From: Flavobacterium aerium
GTDB lineage: Bacteria > Bacteroidota > Bacteroidia > Flavobacteriales > Flavobacteriaceae
Direction of reading: 5' to 3'
DNA length: 64,000 bases
Assembly: GCF_030766725.1 (NCBI RefSeq)
Contig: NZ_JARQWR010000010.1
Span: 62,001-126,000 of the forward strand
The position numbers and the translations under genes are program-made. Under the pieces are notes generated by a model. The model was not told where the DNA came from and ran no database searches. It saw only the letters and a program-made list of their open reading frames with translations. Shown piece after piece: positions 1 to 9,924 of this stretch. Each line of letters starts with the position of its first letter. Position 1 is the stretch's first letter.

Positions 1-668
1 TTAGGATAAAAAACTGTTGAATATCCACCACTTATTAATCTTCTACATAAATCAGTTTCCTCACCATACATAAATATATTTTCGTCAAAAACCCCAACAT
101 TTTTTAATGCGTCTAATCTCAGTAGCATGAAACATCCTGACAAATAAGGAACTTCCATTATCTTATCGTAATTTGTAAATCTTAATTCAAAAATTCTATT
201 ACTTTTATCTACTAATTTTTTAAACGGATTAAATCTCCTCCCTATCCAATCATAGGGTCTCGGAAGTAATTTACATAAATATTGTAATGATCCATCTGGA
301 TACAATACTTTGGGCATTATATTTCCAATATCAGGATTACTTTCCAAATACGAAATTAGCTCAGCTATTACTTCTTTATTAAAATACACATCTGGATTTA
401 AAACTAAATGAAATTTGCTTTCAAGTGATATAGCCTTGTGAATTGCAATATTATGTGCAGCACCAAATCCTGGATTAGATGGATTATGTATATATTCTAC
501 ATTTTCATCCAAAACTAATGTCCTAAGTGAATCTGTTGGAGAATTATCAACTAAATAAAATTTAAATTTATAATTTATATTACTATTCAGGGCACTATTA
601 ATTGCTTCTCGTAGTACCTCTCGATTGTTATTATACAGAACTATACTAATTGTCAGATGTATCATCAT
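1..668 (-). CDS. Glycosyltransferase family 2 (partial, C-terminus off window)
   Basis: About 222 residues of a GT2 (GT-A fold) transferase read from an ATG at 668 down to the left edge, where the frame is still open. The N-terminus has the beta-strand 'SIVLYNN' typical of the family, then 'NPGFGAAHNIA' and the metal-binding-type 'LNPDVYF', followed by 'SGCFMLLR' and 'FDENIFMYGEETDLCRR'. This pattern is characteristic of rhamnosyltransferase-like enzymes (RfbF/WbbL group) that add deoxysugars to O-antigen units. Donor and acceptor cannot be read from the sequence. It is the last visible gene of the polysaccharide locus and two adjacent ATGs (668, 665) are possible starts. Confidence 0.85.
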   Translation of the reverse strand, partial: MMIHLTISIVLYNNNREVLREAINSALNSNINYKFKFYLVDNSPTDSLRTLVLDENVEYIHNPSNPGFGAAHNIAIHKAISLESKFHLVLNPDVYFNKEVIAELISYLESNPDIGNIMPKVLYPDGSLQYLCKLLPRPYDWIGRRFNPFKKLVDKSNRIFELRFTNYDKIMEVPYLSGCFMLLRLDALKNVGVFDENIFMYGEETDLCRRLISGGYSTVFYP

Positions 669-800
669 ATTAATTTTATCAACACTAATCAATTTTAAAT
701 CAATCGATTAGATTAATTAGGTAAACTTATTTTCTTAATTCTAATATAATTGCAATTTACATTCCTGCAGATTGAAATTCACCTTACTAAAAAATTAAAA

Positions 801-1952
801 TTACGCCTCGTTTTCTTTCTTAAGATCATCAATCACTTCTTTAATAATCTCTAAATGTTTATATCCATTCTCTTTATCTGGTTCAAGGTATGCAGACTCT
901 GACCACTCATTCCATGCATTAAAAAAAACATATGGTGTTTCATTTTTTATTGCACCTTTTATTAGTTCTTTTAAATTAGATTTCTTTTGTTCATCTGTTA
1001 GTCCAGTGAATAATTTAGCCTTTTTTTTATATCTTGGAGAATTATCCCATTCAAAGAAAGCACTTTCAAATACTTTTAAGTTATATTCTTTAAATTCATT
1101 TATATAAGAATTCTTAAGGATAATATTCCATACCTTATTTGCACTAAAAATTTTATATGAGCTTATTTTCTGATTTAATTTGGTTAAATATAATTGCACA
1201 ATATGTGGTAACCTTCTTAAAAACTGGAATCTAGCTGAAATATTTTGATCCTGAAAATCTTTACTTGCATATGCTTCTCTAGGCTGAAATTTCATGATCG
1301 CATCATAGGATGTTAAAAAACTTGAAGTCTGATAATCATGGTTTTTTACAGCAATAATATACAATCCATCCAATCCATTTTGAATAGCTAATTCTTGCCA
1401 ATATTCTAACATTTCTTTAGAATTATTAATCAGGAAAGGCTGATAGATTAGAAATACTGGTTTATTATCAATTTTTATTGCTCTTTTATCTTTGAAGAAA
1501 GGTAGTAGGTAATTAAAATGATTTTCCCAAATTGATTTATCATTTGTATGTAATTGTTTTTGAAGGAAAACTTCTGGTTTCCCAATCCAACTTCTTGTCC
1601 AAGATTCATTTGCCCAAGTCACACAAAAAGAAATATCGATATCAGGATTTGATAAAAACACCTCCATTGGTTTTTCAAGGTATAGTTTCCCATCAAACCA
1701 ATAATGATAAAACATAAACCCTTCAACTCCATATTTTTTAGCTAAAAGAGCTTGCTCCTTAAGAGTTTCTTTATTACATGGATTATAATAATTTTCATCA
1801 ATCGGTACCCTTGGTTGGTTGTGTCCTTCAAAAAGTGGTTTAGTTTCTTTTACTAACTTCCAATCTGTAAATCCCTCTCCCCACCATTCATCATTTTCTT
1901 TAATGGCGTGAAACTGTGGGAAATAAAAGGCTATTATTTTTGGGATATGCAT
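801..1952 (-). CDS. WbsX-family protein (GH99-like), first copy
   Basis: 383 residues matching the WbsX family found in O-antigen loci. The N-terminus has 'AFYFPQFH' and 'NDEWWGEGFTDW', the middle has 'FMFYHYWFDGK' and 'CVTWANESW', and the C-terminus has 'NAWNEWSESAYLEPD'. The aromatic and carboxylate pattern recalls the (beta/alpha)8 GH99 endomannosidase fold, with the C-terminal glutamates in the place of catalytic residues. The family is usually labelled glycosyltransferase or glycosyl hydrolase, and its reaction is unproven. No signal peptide is seen, so it probably acts in the cytoplasm. A second copy lies at 6011-7108. Confidence 0.85.
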   Translation of the reverse strand: MHIPKIIAFYFPQFHAIKENDEWWGEGFTDWKLVKETKPLFEGHNQPRVPIDENYYNPCNKETLKEQALLAKKYGVEGFMFYHYWFDGKLYLEKPMEVFLSNPDIDISFCVTWANESWTRSWIGKPEVFLQKQLHTNDKSIWENHFNYLLPFFKDKRAIKIDNKPVFLIYQPFLINNSKEMLEYWQELAIQNGLDGLYIIAVKNHDYQTSSFLTSYDAIMKFQPREAYASKDFQDQNISARFQFLRRLPHIVQLYLTKLNQKISSYKIFSANKVWNIILKNSYINEFKEYNLKVFESAFFEWDNSPRYKKKAKLFTGLTDEQKKSNLKELIKGAIKNETPYVFFNAWNEWSESAYLEPDKENGYKHLEIIKEVIDDLKKENEA

Positions 1953-1961
1953 CTGTTAAAA

Positions 1962-2786
1962 TTATTCAATTAATACTATTTTAATCTTCGTAAGTAAAAC
2001 GTTCAAGTAATTCACTTTAAACCTTAATGCCTGTAACATTTTATATACTTTCATATTATCTCTTAGTGTACTTCTAATTAAAATAAACTTTTTTAAATAG
2101 TGGTTTTTATTTAATTTTTCTGCTCCTAAAACATTATCATTATGCTGTCTATAAAGAATAGTTGGAATATTCACATAATCTACCACACCATAATGGGATG
2201 TATTTAATGTTATCCACCAATCATGCATTCTTGCTGATCTTGGATATGGTAAAACTTTTTCTTTTATATAGTTATTAAGCATTATTGTACATCCTGTAAC
2301 ACTACTTAAACAGGTTGTTCTATAAAAATTTTTCGCATTTTCAGGATTTATTTTTGAATAATCCCACATTGAGTCATTAATAACATTCAAATTTGAATCA
2401 ACTATTGTTAAGTCTGTAAAAACTAAAACTCCTGTATTAGGCTTGGCTAGCTCATTTTCTTTCATCTTATCTAATGTTGTATCAATTTTGAATGGTAGCC
2501 AAACATCATCTTGATCACAAAACATGTAATAATCAGAATTTATAACGCTTAACATCTGCATAAAGCTAGCTGCACTTCTTAAGTTTCCACAATCATCAAT
2601 AATTTTTATTATTTGACTTGGATATTTTGTTACGTAAAAATCAATTATATTGATTGTATTATCATTCGAACCATCATCACGTATATACAAACACCAATCT
2701 TTATTTGTTTGTAAAAGAATCGATTCAATTTGATCTTTTATAAATAATTCTCCGTTATATGTTGACAATAAAATTGCTATTTTCAT
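1962..2786 (-). CDS. Glycosyltransferase family 2
   Basis: 274 residues of a GT-A fold transferase. It begins 'MKIAILLSTYNGELFIKDQ', has 'YIRDDGSNDNT' for nucleotide binding and 'MFCDQDDVWLPFKI', the D-Q-D-D-V-W signature of the rhamnosyl/galactosyl transferase subgroup. The middle contains 'GCTIMLN' and 'RMHDWW', typical of the acceptor region. It likely adds one sugar to the undecaprenyl-linked repeat unit at the inner membrane. The start abuts the stop of the upstream polymerase gene with no gap, so the two are probably translated together. Sugar specificity is not readable. Confidence 0.9.
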   Translation of the reverse strand: MKIAILLSTYNGELFIKDQIESILLQTNKDWCLYIRDDGSNDNTINIIDFYVTKYPSQIIKIIDDCGNLRSAASFMQMLSVINSDYYMFCDQDDVWLPFKIDTTLDKMKENELAKPNTGVLVFTDLTIVDSNLNVINDSMWDYSKINPENAKNFYRTTCLSSVTGCTIMLNNYIKEKVLPYPRSARMHDWWITLNTSHYGVVDYVNIPTILYRQHNDNVLGAEKLNKNHYLKKFILIRSTLRDNMKVYKMLQALRFKVNYLNVLLTKIKIVLIE

Positions 2787-3815
2787 TTAAAAAATCAATA
2801 ATTTATTATAAAATAAAACAATTGATATAAGGCAAACACCTATAAATACAATTACTATTTTTGAAATTAATCTCGGTCTAAAAACATAAAACAATAATGG
2901 TATTAATACAACTTCGACTATCCCAAATAATTCATTCATTCTGAATGCTAAAACAGGCATGACTGCAAAAATTAAAAAAGAGATCAAAGCAATGCAATAA
3001 ATTTTTATCAAAATTGGTAAGTATTTATTATTGGCTAGAATTAAATCATATTTTAATAAAATAAAATAAAAAATAGCAATTCTAGCTAAAAATAATAGAT
3101 TAAACACATTAATTGAATTCCATTGCTCTCCTCCTAAATCCTGCAATTGTTTATACACTTCCAATTTTTGTTGAATTCCAGGAATAGGAAGTACTCCAAT
3201 TAAATTTATTTGTGAAAAATATATAATATATGCTACAGGAATTGACAAAAACAATATCTTCTTATGTGCCTTTTTTCCAATAAACCATAAAGGGAAGATA
3301 AGCAAAGCTGAGTAATGAAATGAAAAACCTAAGGTTGCAAATAATAAAAACTTTTTCCAATTTCTATCATATATAGGTTTTATGCATAGTAATAGAAAAC
3401 CCGAGGCAATACCTGCTCTAATTTGAGTCATTTCATGTAAGAGAAAAAAATTACTCAAATAAATAACAATTGATAAAAACCACAATTGGGAAAGCTGTTT
3501 AATCGCAATGAATTTAATACTAACACCTAAAATGGAAAAAACTATAAATATATAGATTACATCTTGTAAACCAAGGGAACGTATAGCTGTTGTTATTATT
3601 ACAAAAGAAGGTTCTACTAATAAATAATCATTCTCATAAAAAAGTTCAACATAATTTTCATAATCCCTATCTACTCCTTCTCCACGAAATCCAGCAATAA
3701 AAATTAAAATTATACCCAAAAATATATATACAAACTGTTTTACCTCTTTATTATCTGGGGACAAAAAAGCAACAATAGAGAATAATCCAAATATTATTAT
3801 TATGGTATTTATCAT
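2787..3815 (-). CDS. EpsG/Wzy-like polysaccharide polymerase
   Basis: 342 residues, almost entirely hydrophobic, with about ten predicted membrane helices. It carries 'FRGEGVDRDYENYVELF' near residue 45 and 'LHEMTQIRAGIASGFLL' near residue 127, the arrangement of EpsG-family proteins. That family occupies the place of the O-unit polymerase Wzy in Wzx/Wzy-dependent loci. It probably joins repeat units at the periplasmic face of the inner membrane. It sits between glycosyltransferase genes and is the only polymerase candidate in the visible locus. Wzy proteins diverge strongly, so the call rests on topology, motif and context. Confidence 0.78.
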   Translation of the reverse strand: MINTIIIIFGLFSIVAFLSPDNKEVKQFVYIFLGIILIFIAGFRGEGVDRDYENYVELFYENDYLLVEPSFVIITTAIRSLGLQDVIYIFIVFSILGVSIKFIAIKQLSQLWFLSIVIYLSNFFLLHEMTQIRAGIASGFLLLCIKPIYDRNWKKFLLFATLGFSFHYSALLIFPLWFIGKKAHKKILFLSIPVAYIIYFSQINLIGVLPIPGIQQKLEVYKQLQDLGGEQWNSINVFNLLFLARIAIFYFILLKYDLILANNKYLPILIKIYCIALISFLIFAVMPVLAFRMNELFGIVEVVLIPLLFYVFRPRLISKIVIVFIGVCLISIVLFYNKLLIF

Positions 3816-3829
3816 TCATCAAATAATTA

Positions 3830-4897
3830 TTATGACACTTGTTGTTTCATATTAATCAATTTATTTTTTTTAATTAAATCATGGGCTATATCAATATTTT
3901 TTTGAGCAATATCTGGTTTACTAATATTTTCATTAAAATCATTCAGTAGTAAATAATTATACCCTAATTCTTTATAGTCTCCAATATTTGGGGATAAAAC
4001 AATTGGAATTAATCCGTAAAATAAATATTCAATCAGTTTAGTTGGATTTGCTACATTGTTCACTATATTCTCATCTCTAAGTATAAATGCATAATCTGCA
4101 GCAATATAATCTTTCCATAATTCCGAAGGATGCCTGCTTTCTACTGTAATAAATTCCGAACAAATATTATATTCTTCAATTTTATTTTCAAATGTCACTT
4201 TATCTCCAGTTAGTATAGTGTAATGAATATTAGAATATTGATTCTTTTTTATCGTTTGTAACATTAAATCTATGTTCTGCCAACCTTGTACTCCCCCACT
4301 ATAGATTACCTCAATACGTTTTTCATTTCGCACTTTAATCAAACTGGCTTGTGTTTCATCAATTTCTTTAAGATTATCAGGCATAATAGAATAAATAATA
4401 TAATTTCCTTTATAGAATGGATATTTCTCTACAAAATGGTTTTTCATAGAGTTTGTAACACACACTGCATTATTAATTCTTCTAAAAACCTGATATTCTA
4501 CGTATGAATAATATTTTGACAATAACAAATTATTTTTAAAATATCTTTCTTCTTCAGGAACTACTCCATGGATATCAAGAGTCATATTCATATTCTTTTT
4601 GGGGATCAAAATCCACAAAAATCTCAACATATAAATTGAATGTGAATACACGTTAACGTGTAAACGAATTATATTTAATATTGACCAAAAATGCAAGATT
4701 AGATTGAAATTTTTTACATTAACTATTCCATCACTATATTGCACTTTTTTTATATTCCTTAGCAAGGATATATTCAGATATGTTCTAGGTGTATCTTCAA
4801 ACAATATATCTATTGCCTTTACCCTACTAATCATACCATCTTTAATATTCTCTACTGTAGGATATGGTGCTAAAAAAAGCCACTTATCATTATTCAT
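3830..4897 (-). CDS. GT-B glycosyltransferase (GT4-like)
   Basis: 355 residues. The C-terminal half has the donor-binding features of GT-B enzymes: 'YSGGVQGWQNIDLML' near residue 198, then 'VANPTKLIEYLFYGLIPIV' near 280, corresponding to the E-x7-E region of GT4 transferases. The N-terminal half is divergent but contains 'LDIHGVVPEEE' and 'CVTNSMKNHF', where acceptor-side motifs normally lie. It likely transfers a sugar to the growing O-unit. Its ATG overlaps the stop of wecB by one base (TAATG), so translation is probably coupled. The sugar donor is unknown. Confidence 0.8.
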   Translation of the reverse strand: MNNDKWLFLAPYPTVENIKDGMISRVKAIDILFEDTPRTYLNISLLRNIKKVQYSDGIVNVKNFNLILHFWSILNIIRLHVNVYSHSIYMLRFLWILIPKKNMNMTLDIHGVVPEEERYFKNNLLLSKYYSYVEYQVFRRINNAVCVTNSMKNHFVEKYPFYKGNYIIYSIMPDNLKEIDETQASLIKVRNEKRIEVIYSGGVQGWQNIDLMLQTIKKNQYSNIHYTILTGDKVTFENKIEEYNICSEFITVESRHPSELWKDYIAADYAFILRDENIVNNVANPTKLIEYLFYGLIPIVLSPNIGDYKELGYNYLLLNDFNENISKPDIAQKNIDIAHDLIKKNKLINMKQQVS

Positions 4898-6006
4898 TAT
4901 AATAATTGTTTAACACATTTTGAACAAGCTGAGCCATCACCATATGGATTATGTGCTTTACTCATCTTTTCATACAAAGCACTATCTGTAAGCAATAACA
5001 TTGTATTTTCAATAATTTTTTGTTCATCTGTACCAACAAGAATCACTGTTCCTGCTTCCACAGCTTCTGGTCTTTCAGTTGTATCTCGCATTACTAGAAC
5101 AGGCTTACCTAAACTTGGTGCCTCTTCCTGAACTCCTCCACTATCAGTAATAATTAATTTTGATTGTTTCATCAGCCAAACAAAAGCTGGATAGGCCAAT
5201 GGCTCTATCAAATGAACTGACTCAATTCCTCCTAAAATTGTGTATACTGGTTCTTTGACGTTTGGGTTTAGATGAACTGGATATATAATTTGAGTATTTT
5301 CTCTCAGTGCTATTTTTTTTAAAGCATTACAAATATTAATAAAGCCTTCTCCAAAATTCTCTCGTCTATGTCCAGTAACTAAGATTAAATCTTTATTCTT
5401 ATCAATTAATAACTTTAAAGCCTCTATTTGAGTATCCTTAACTGCCTCAACCTTATCTTTCGCTAGCAATAAGGCATCTATGACTGTATTACCAGTCACA
5501 AAAATTGTATCTGGATTTATTCCTTCATTTAATAAATTTTTTTTCGCCTGTAATGTTGGTGCAAAATGTAAATCTGCTAATCTTGCTGTAAGTTGACGAT
5601 TCATTTCTTCAGGAAACGGTGACCATTTATTATTTGTTCTTAATCCTGCTTCGATATGACAAACTTTAATACCACCATAAAACGCAGCTAATGCAGCTGC
5701 AGTAGAAGTAGTTGTATCACCATGTACAAAAACATAGTCAGGTTTAAACTCGCCAAAAACAGTCTTCAATGAGACTAGCATATCTGCAGTAAGGGTATAT
5801 AAATCCTGACCAGGCTTCATCAAATTCAAATCATAATCTGGTATAATATCGAAAAAATCTAACACTTGGTCCAGCATTTCTCGGTGTTGGGCAGTTACAC
5901 AAACTTTTGTACTGAATTTATTCTTATAATTACTAAACTCCTTAACTAATGGAGCCATTTTTATAGCCTCAGGCCTAGTCCCAAAAACAATTAATATTTT
6001 TTGCAT
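4897..6006 (-). CDS. wecB: UDP-N-acetylglucosamine 2-epimerase (non-hydrolysing)
   Basis: 369 residues, the usual length. WecB interconverts UDP-GlcNAc and UDP-ManNAc in the cytoplasm. Motifs seen are '[15 protein letters not shown]' at the N-terminus, '[18 protein letters not shown]' near residue 93, 'HIEAGLRT' near 117, '[12 protein letters not shown]' near 213, '[19 protein letters not shown]' near 288 and the closing 'NPYGDGSAC'. The UDP-ManNAc product could feed a ManNAc-containing O-unit or, after oxidation, a uronic acid. It is separated by four bases from the upstream WbsX gene and overlaps the next gene by one base. Confidence 0.95.
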   Translation of the reverse strand: MQKILIVFGTRPEAIKMAPLVKEFSNYKNKFSTKVCVTAQHREMLDQVLDFFDIIPDYDLNLMKPGQDLYTLTADMLVSLKTVFGEFKPDYVFVHGDTTTSTAAALAAFYGGIKVCHIEAGLRTNNKWSPFPEEMNRQLTARLADLHFAPTLQAKKNLLNEGINPDTIFVTGNTVIDALLLAKDKVEAVKDTQIEALKLLIDKNKDLILVTGHRRENFGEGFINICNALKKIALRENTQIIYPVHLNPNVKEPVYTILGGIESVHLIEPLAYPAFVWLMKQSKLIITDSGGVQEEAPSLGKPVLVMRDTTERPEAVEAGTVILVGTDEQKIIENTMLLLTDSALYEKMSKAHNPYGDGSACSKCVKQLL

Positions 6007-6010
6007 AAAA

Positions 6011-7108
6011 TTATTTTTTTAAAGCTTCTAAAACTCTTTTAAGCTCTTTTAAATAACCCAAACCATACTTCAGATCTGGTTCCATATAATTACCTTCACC
6101 CCACTCATTCCACGACTTTATAAAAGTAATTCGCTCTTCTTCAGGTTTATCTTTAATTTTGTTCAAAACATCTTTAACATGCTGGCCAAATAAATCAGGT
6201 GTTGAATTGATAAATACCTGTCCACCTAATCCACTTCTAGGGGTATGATCCCAATTTGGGATAATTGAAGGAATCACATTAACGGTTTTCTCTTCATCTC
6301 CAACAAATTTTTTCATTACGTGTTTATATTCAAAAACAAATGGTAATGAAAATAATTTACGTTTTAATTTATCCAAAACTTTAGTTTTAAAGGATCTTCC
6401 GCTCTTCATATAATCTGTCAAACGGACAACATTTACAGCATCAAATCCTTTAGATAAAATCTCATCTATTTTTTTTACATTAGCAGTTTGTCCAATAAAA
6501 TGTATCCCATCAAGCCCATTTTCTTTTGCAAGATCTTGCCATAATTTAATAAAATCTGATACATCTGGAAATTCTAAAGGTTTGTATATCATAAATAATG
6601 GTTTATTATTTACTCTTATATAGCGTTTATCTTTAAAAGCAGATAATAATTCATTAAAATGTAGTGTATAATCTTCTTTTCCTAAATAAAGTTGTTCTTG
6701 AAGAATCTTATTTTCACTAGTTCCTTCACTATTCCATAACTTTGCTTCCCAAGAATCATTTGCCCAAGCTAAACAAAAAGGGAAATCTGGTTCACCTAAA
6801 GAAACAACCTCATTAAAAGGCTGTTCAATTAATCTCTTCCCATTACCAAACCAATAATGCCAATAACAAAAACCTTCAATGCCATGTTCTCTAGCCATGT
6901 CAGCTTGATCTATACGTGTTTGTGAAACTCTAAGATCATAATATCCTAAATCAGCAGGGACTCTAGGTTGATCATGTCCTTTAAATAATGATTTTGCCTT
7001 TCCTACATTAGTCCATTCTGTAAAACCTTTACCCCACCATTGATCATTTTCTTTAATTGGATGAAATTGGGGTAGATAAAAGGCGATCACACGTGCATTA
7101 ATCTTCAT
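6011..7108 (-). CDS. WbsX-family protein (GH99-like), second copy
   Basis: 365 residues, a paralog of the protein at 801-1952. It shares '[18 protein letters not shown]', 'GFTEW', 'YWHYWFGNG', '[10 protein letters not shown]' and '[14 protein letters not shown]', while the rest of the chain is clearly diverged. The '[12 protein letters not shown]' block resembles the acidic catalytic region of GH99-type enzymes. No signal peptide is seen. It lies between wzx and wecB in the same transcription unit. Family members are common in O-antigen clusters but the reaction has not been established, so transferase and glycan-processing roles both remain open. Confidence 0.86.
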   Translation of the reverse strand: MKINARVIAFYLPQFHPIKENDQWWGKGFTEWTNVGKAKSLFKGHDQPRVPADLGYYDLRVSQTRIDQADMAREHGIEGFCYWHYWFGNGKRLIEQPFNEVVSLGEPDFPFCLAWANDSWEAKLWNSEGTSENKILQEQLYLGKEDYTLHFNELLSAFKDKRYIRVNNKPLFMIYKPLEFPDVSDFIKLWQDLAKENGLDGIHFIGQTANVKKIDEILSKGFDAVNVVRLTDYMKSGRSFKTKVLDKLKRKLFSLPFVFEYKHVMKKFVGDEEKTVNVIPSIIPNWDHTPRSGLGGQVFINSTPDLFGQHVKDVLNKIKDKPEEERITFIKSWNEWGEGNYMEPDLKYGLGYLKELKRVLEALKK

Positions 7109-7115
7109 ATTCTAA

Positions 7116-8540
7116 TTATTTTTTATTTAGTTCCTTAATCATTTTAAAAGGATTAACAGAAAGAATTATTGATAAAATCACAATTATAGAAATTGCAACA
7201 ACTGACTTAATTAATATTGAAATTACTATATGATTAATATTAATCACATAAACAAATAAATAAATACTTATTCCAACAATTATCGTACCTAGCAATGGTC
7301 TCAAATGACTTATTTTCAATTGTGAATACCAAATAGACAGTAATAACATAATTGTCATAGCAAGGCTTGATACCAATGCCGCAGTAATTAATCCAAATCT
7401 AGGTAAAAACAAAACATTTAATACAATACTAATTGCAGCTCCAATAATACTTATTAATGAATTTACCTTTGTCTTTTCTTTCGCCGTTATAATTGTTCCA
7501 TATAACATACTTAGTGATGAGCTATAAACCCCAATAATTATCATTGGGACAAACCAATAAGCCGAATGGAATTTTACATTTGTCATAATCAGGTAAAATT
7601 CTTTAGAAAATATACTCAAACACAATACTCCAATTAATAAAATATAGACAAATCCATTACGGATATTTTCAAATGTTTTCAAAAAACCTTCGTTTCCCCA
7701 ATTTTTAAAGATAAAAGGTTCAAAAGCTTTATATGCACCATAAGAGAATATATTTAAAATCAAAGCTAATGTTGCAGCCGTACTATATATTCCCAAATCA
7801 TTTAAATTTAAATATTTATCTATTAAAATTCTGTCCGAGATAGTTGTCACATAATATGCTAATGTTCCAGGCACTAGCGGTAATGAAAATATTAGTATTT
7901 TTTTAATCTGTGGGAAATTAAAATTCCATATAATATAGTTCCGCGTTGTATATAAAAAAACAAATGCATATACAACATTAACAATAAGGGCAGCGTATAA
8001 GACTCCTAATGCCGTATAATCAAAGTACATCACCAATACTAACGTAATGACTAATGTAACTATACCTCTTGAAACATTTATTATTGTTAATAATAAGGGC
8101 TTCTCTAATAAACGGTATAATGCTGATGGTAATACTGAAAAAATATTAAAAAAATTCGTCAATATCGCAATAACTATATATGGGTAAAAATCTATATTAC
8201 TATTTAATAGGGCAAATATATATTTGCCAAATAAGAGCAATAAAAAAACTAGAGCCAAATTCAACCCAATTACAAAGGATGATAGATTTCCTAATAATTT
8301 TTTCTGTTCAACTTCATTATCACATCTATAAAAATAAACAAGATAATATGTGTTCATACATAAAAAACCGAACGTTAATAAGAATGTAGTTAAAGTATTT
8401 ACATAATTCACAATACCATAATCTGCTGGGGATAGATATCTAGTCAAAATTGGAAATGAAATAAATCCCAAAAGCCTAGGAATGATATCACCTAACGCAT
8501 AAATCGTTGTATTTTTTACTAACTTTTTACTATCGTTCAT
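7116..8540 (-). CDS. wzx: Wzx-type oligosaccharide flippase
   Basis: 474 residues with about 12-14 hydrophobic helices spanning the chain, as in the MOP/PST flippase superfamily. The N-terminal 'LGDIIPRLLGFISFPILTR' followed by 'LSPADYGIVNYV' is the classic opening of polysaccharide flippases. The protein should turn undecaprenyl-diphosphate-linked repeat units from the cytoplasmic to the periplasmic leaflet. Together with the EpsG-like polymerase and the Wzz-like protein it completes a Wzx/Wzy-dependent assembly system. It lies six bases from the gene transcribed before it. Confidence 0.9.
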   Translation of the reverse strand: MNDSKKLVKNTTIYALGDIIPRLLGFISFPILTRYLSPADYGIVNYVNTLTTFLLTFGFLCMNTYYLVYFYRCDNEVEQKKLLGNLSSFVIGLNLALVFLLLLFGKYIFALLNSNIDFYPYIVIAILTNFFNIFSVLPSALYRLLEKPLLLTIINVSRGIVTLVITLVLVMYFDYTALGVLYAALIVNVVYAFVFLYTTRNYIIWNFNFPQIKKILIFSLPLVPGTLAYYVTTISDRILIDKYLNLNDLGIYSTAATLALILNIFSYGAYKAFEPFIFKNWGNEGFLKTFENIRNGFVYILLIGVLCLSIFSKEFYLIMTNVKFHSAYWFVPMIIIGVYSSSLSMLYGTIITAKEKTKVNSLISIIGAAISIVLNVLFLPRFGLITAALVSSLAMTIMLLLSIWYSQLKISHLRPLLGTIIVGISIYLFVYVININHIVISILIKSVVAISIIVILSIILSVNPFKMIKELNKK

Positions 8541-8546
8541 TGTAAA

Positions 8547-9833
8547 TTAATTAATTATGTCTTTCAAAACTGTTAAGTCAAAATCCTGTATATAATCATG
8601 AATTAAACTATAATCTGTAACTGCATTAAAACGAAGCATTTTTTCTAATGAGTCTTCATCTTTTGAAACCATTAACATCTTTTCACTCCCATCAAAAGGT
8701 GGCACAGATCTAAAACCAGACATTGTAATGCCATTTTCATCTTCTGGTTCAAAAACAATATAATTAACACCATGAATTAAAGATTCTAACAAAACGGTTG
8801 AAGTTGAGCCAATAACTAATGATGATCTATTCAAAGAAACACTCAATGATTCACAATCTTGTATATAGAATTTTTGATCTAAAAATGCATGAACCCATTC
8901 TTTATTTAAAGATGGGTGAACTCGGTATCTTGCTTTTTTAATTCCTAATTTTAATAAAACCGACTGAACCTTATACAAATACAAAACAACCATGCTTTTA
9001 TCTGTTAAAATTGTCTCATCATATTCATATTGATGCCAGTTGGCAGATGAAATTGGTATGACTAAAACATCTGATAAATCTGACCTTAACTCTTTCTTCT
9101 TTTCTAAATGTTTGTATTTAGGATGTCCAGTAATTTTAATTTTTGATGGATCAAAGCCAATGTCTATATAGTTTTGTTTAATTTTATGACTCCAAACCAT
9201 TAAATAATCGGCTCTATTATCTACATCTAATGAATATATCCCTGGTAGTCCATGTGAAAAAACAAACGTTGGTTGCCCCATCTTTTTAAAGACATCAATA
9301 TTATATTTGCTATAAAAGTATTGATCTGTATTTAACAACAATGCTTTAAAATCTTGTTTTTGATACTGTTCTAATAAATAATATTGAAAAGCCTCTAATT
9401 TTTGATGTAGTTCTGAATCTAAATACAAATAAAAATCTTCATTCCTTATCAAATTCTGAATATCTTTATGCCAATTTATAATTTTCAAATCACCATAAAC
9501 GTTACGTCGTCCAAGTGCTTGCCAAACTGGAGAAAAACAATTAAAACCTAATTGTTTAAGTTCTTCATTACCTGAAAAATTCACTGTCGATAAAATATTT
9601 AATTTTTCCGATTTAATTTTATTTGGATTAGTAGATAATGCATTTATATATTGTAACCATCTATACAGTTTTACTTTTGCTGATATTTTATGATTCCTAT
9701 AATAGGATTCTGTAATATGGGCTTCTGAATTATAAATATGCCAATCTAATTCTACCTGAAAAAAGTCAATATATTTTTTTGATATCTGATTATCTGCATT
9801 GTCTCTTAAATATTTAACTAAGTATTTATCCAC
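8547..9833 (-). CDS. Unassigned GT-B-like protein; candidate nonulosonate (pseudaminyl) transferase
   Basis: 428 residues that I cannot place in a named family with certainty. The C-terminal half looks like a GT-B donor domain: 'TGHPKY' near 235, 'YRVHPSL' with an His-Pro pair at 306-307, and 'GSTSTVLLESLIHG' at 342-355. An HP pair followed by an S-S/T motif occurs in several bacterial sialyltransferase families, where it contacts CMP. 'FSHGLPGIY' near 192 is also typical of polysaccharide synthetases of the capsule type. It stands immediately downstream of pseI, the natural place for a CMP-pseudaminate transferase. A CDP-glycerol-transferase-like or other capsule GT role is the main alternative. 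Confidence 0.6.
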   Translation of the reverse strand: MDKYLVKYLRDNADNQISKKYIDFFQVELDWHIYNSEAHITESYYRNHKISAKVKLYRWLQYINALSTNPNKIKSEKLNILSTVNFSGNEELKQLGFNCFSPVWQALGRRNVYGDLKIINWHKDIQNLIRNEDFYLYLDSELHQKLEAFQYYLLEQYQKQDFKALLLNTDQYFYSKYNIDVFKKMGQPTFVFSHGLPGIYSLDVDNRADYLMVWSHKIKQNYIDIGFDPSKIKITGHPKYKHLEKKKELRSDLSDVLVIPISSANWHQYEYDETILTDKSMVVLYLYKVQSVLLKLGIKKARYRVHPSLNKEWVHAFLDQKFYIQDCESLSVSLNRSSLVIGSTSTVLLESLIHGVNYIVFEPEDENGITMSGFRSVPPFDGSEKMLMVSKDEDSLEKMLRFNAVTDYSLIHDYIQDFDLTVLKDIIN

Positions 9834-9924
9834 ATTTATTATTTTATAATATTATTTTTCTAATCTCTATGTTACTTCTTAGTTATTAGACAATAAGAAA
9901 TCTCAACAAAATGTTATAATATAT

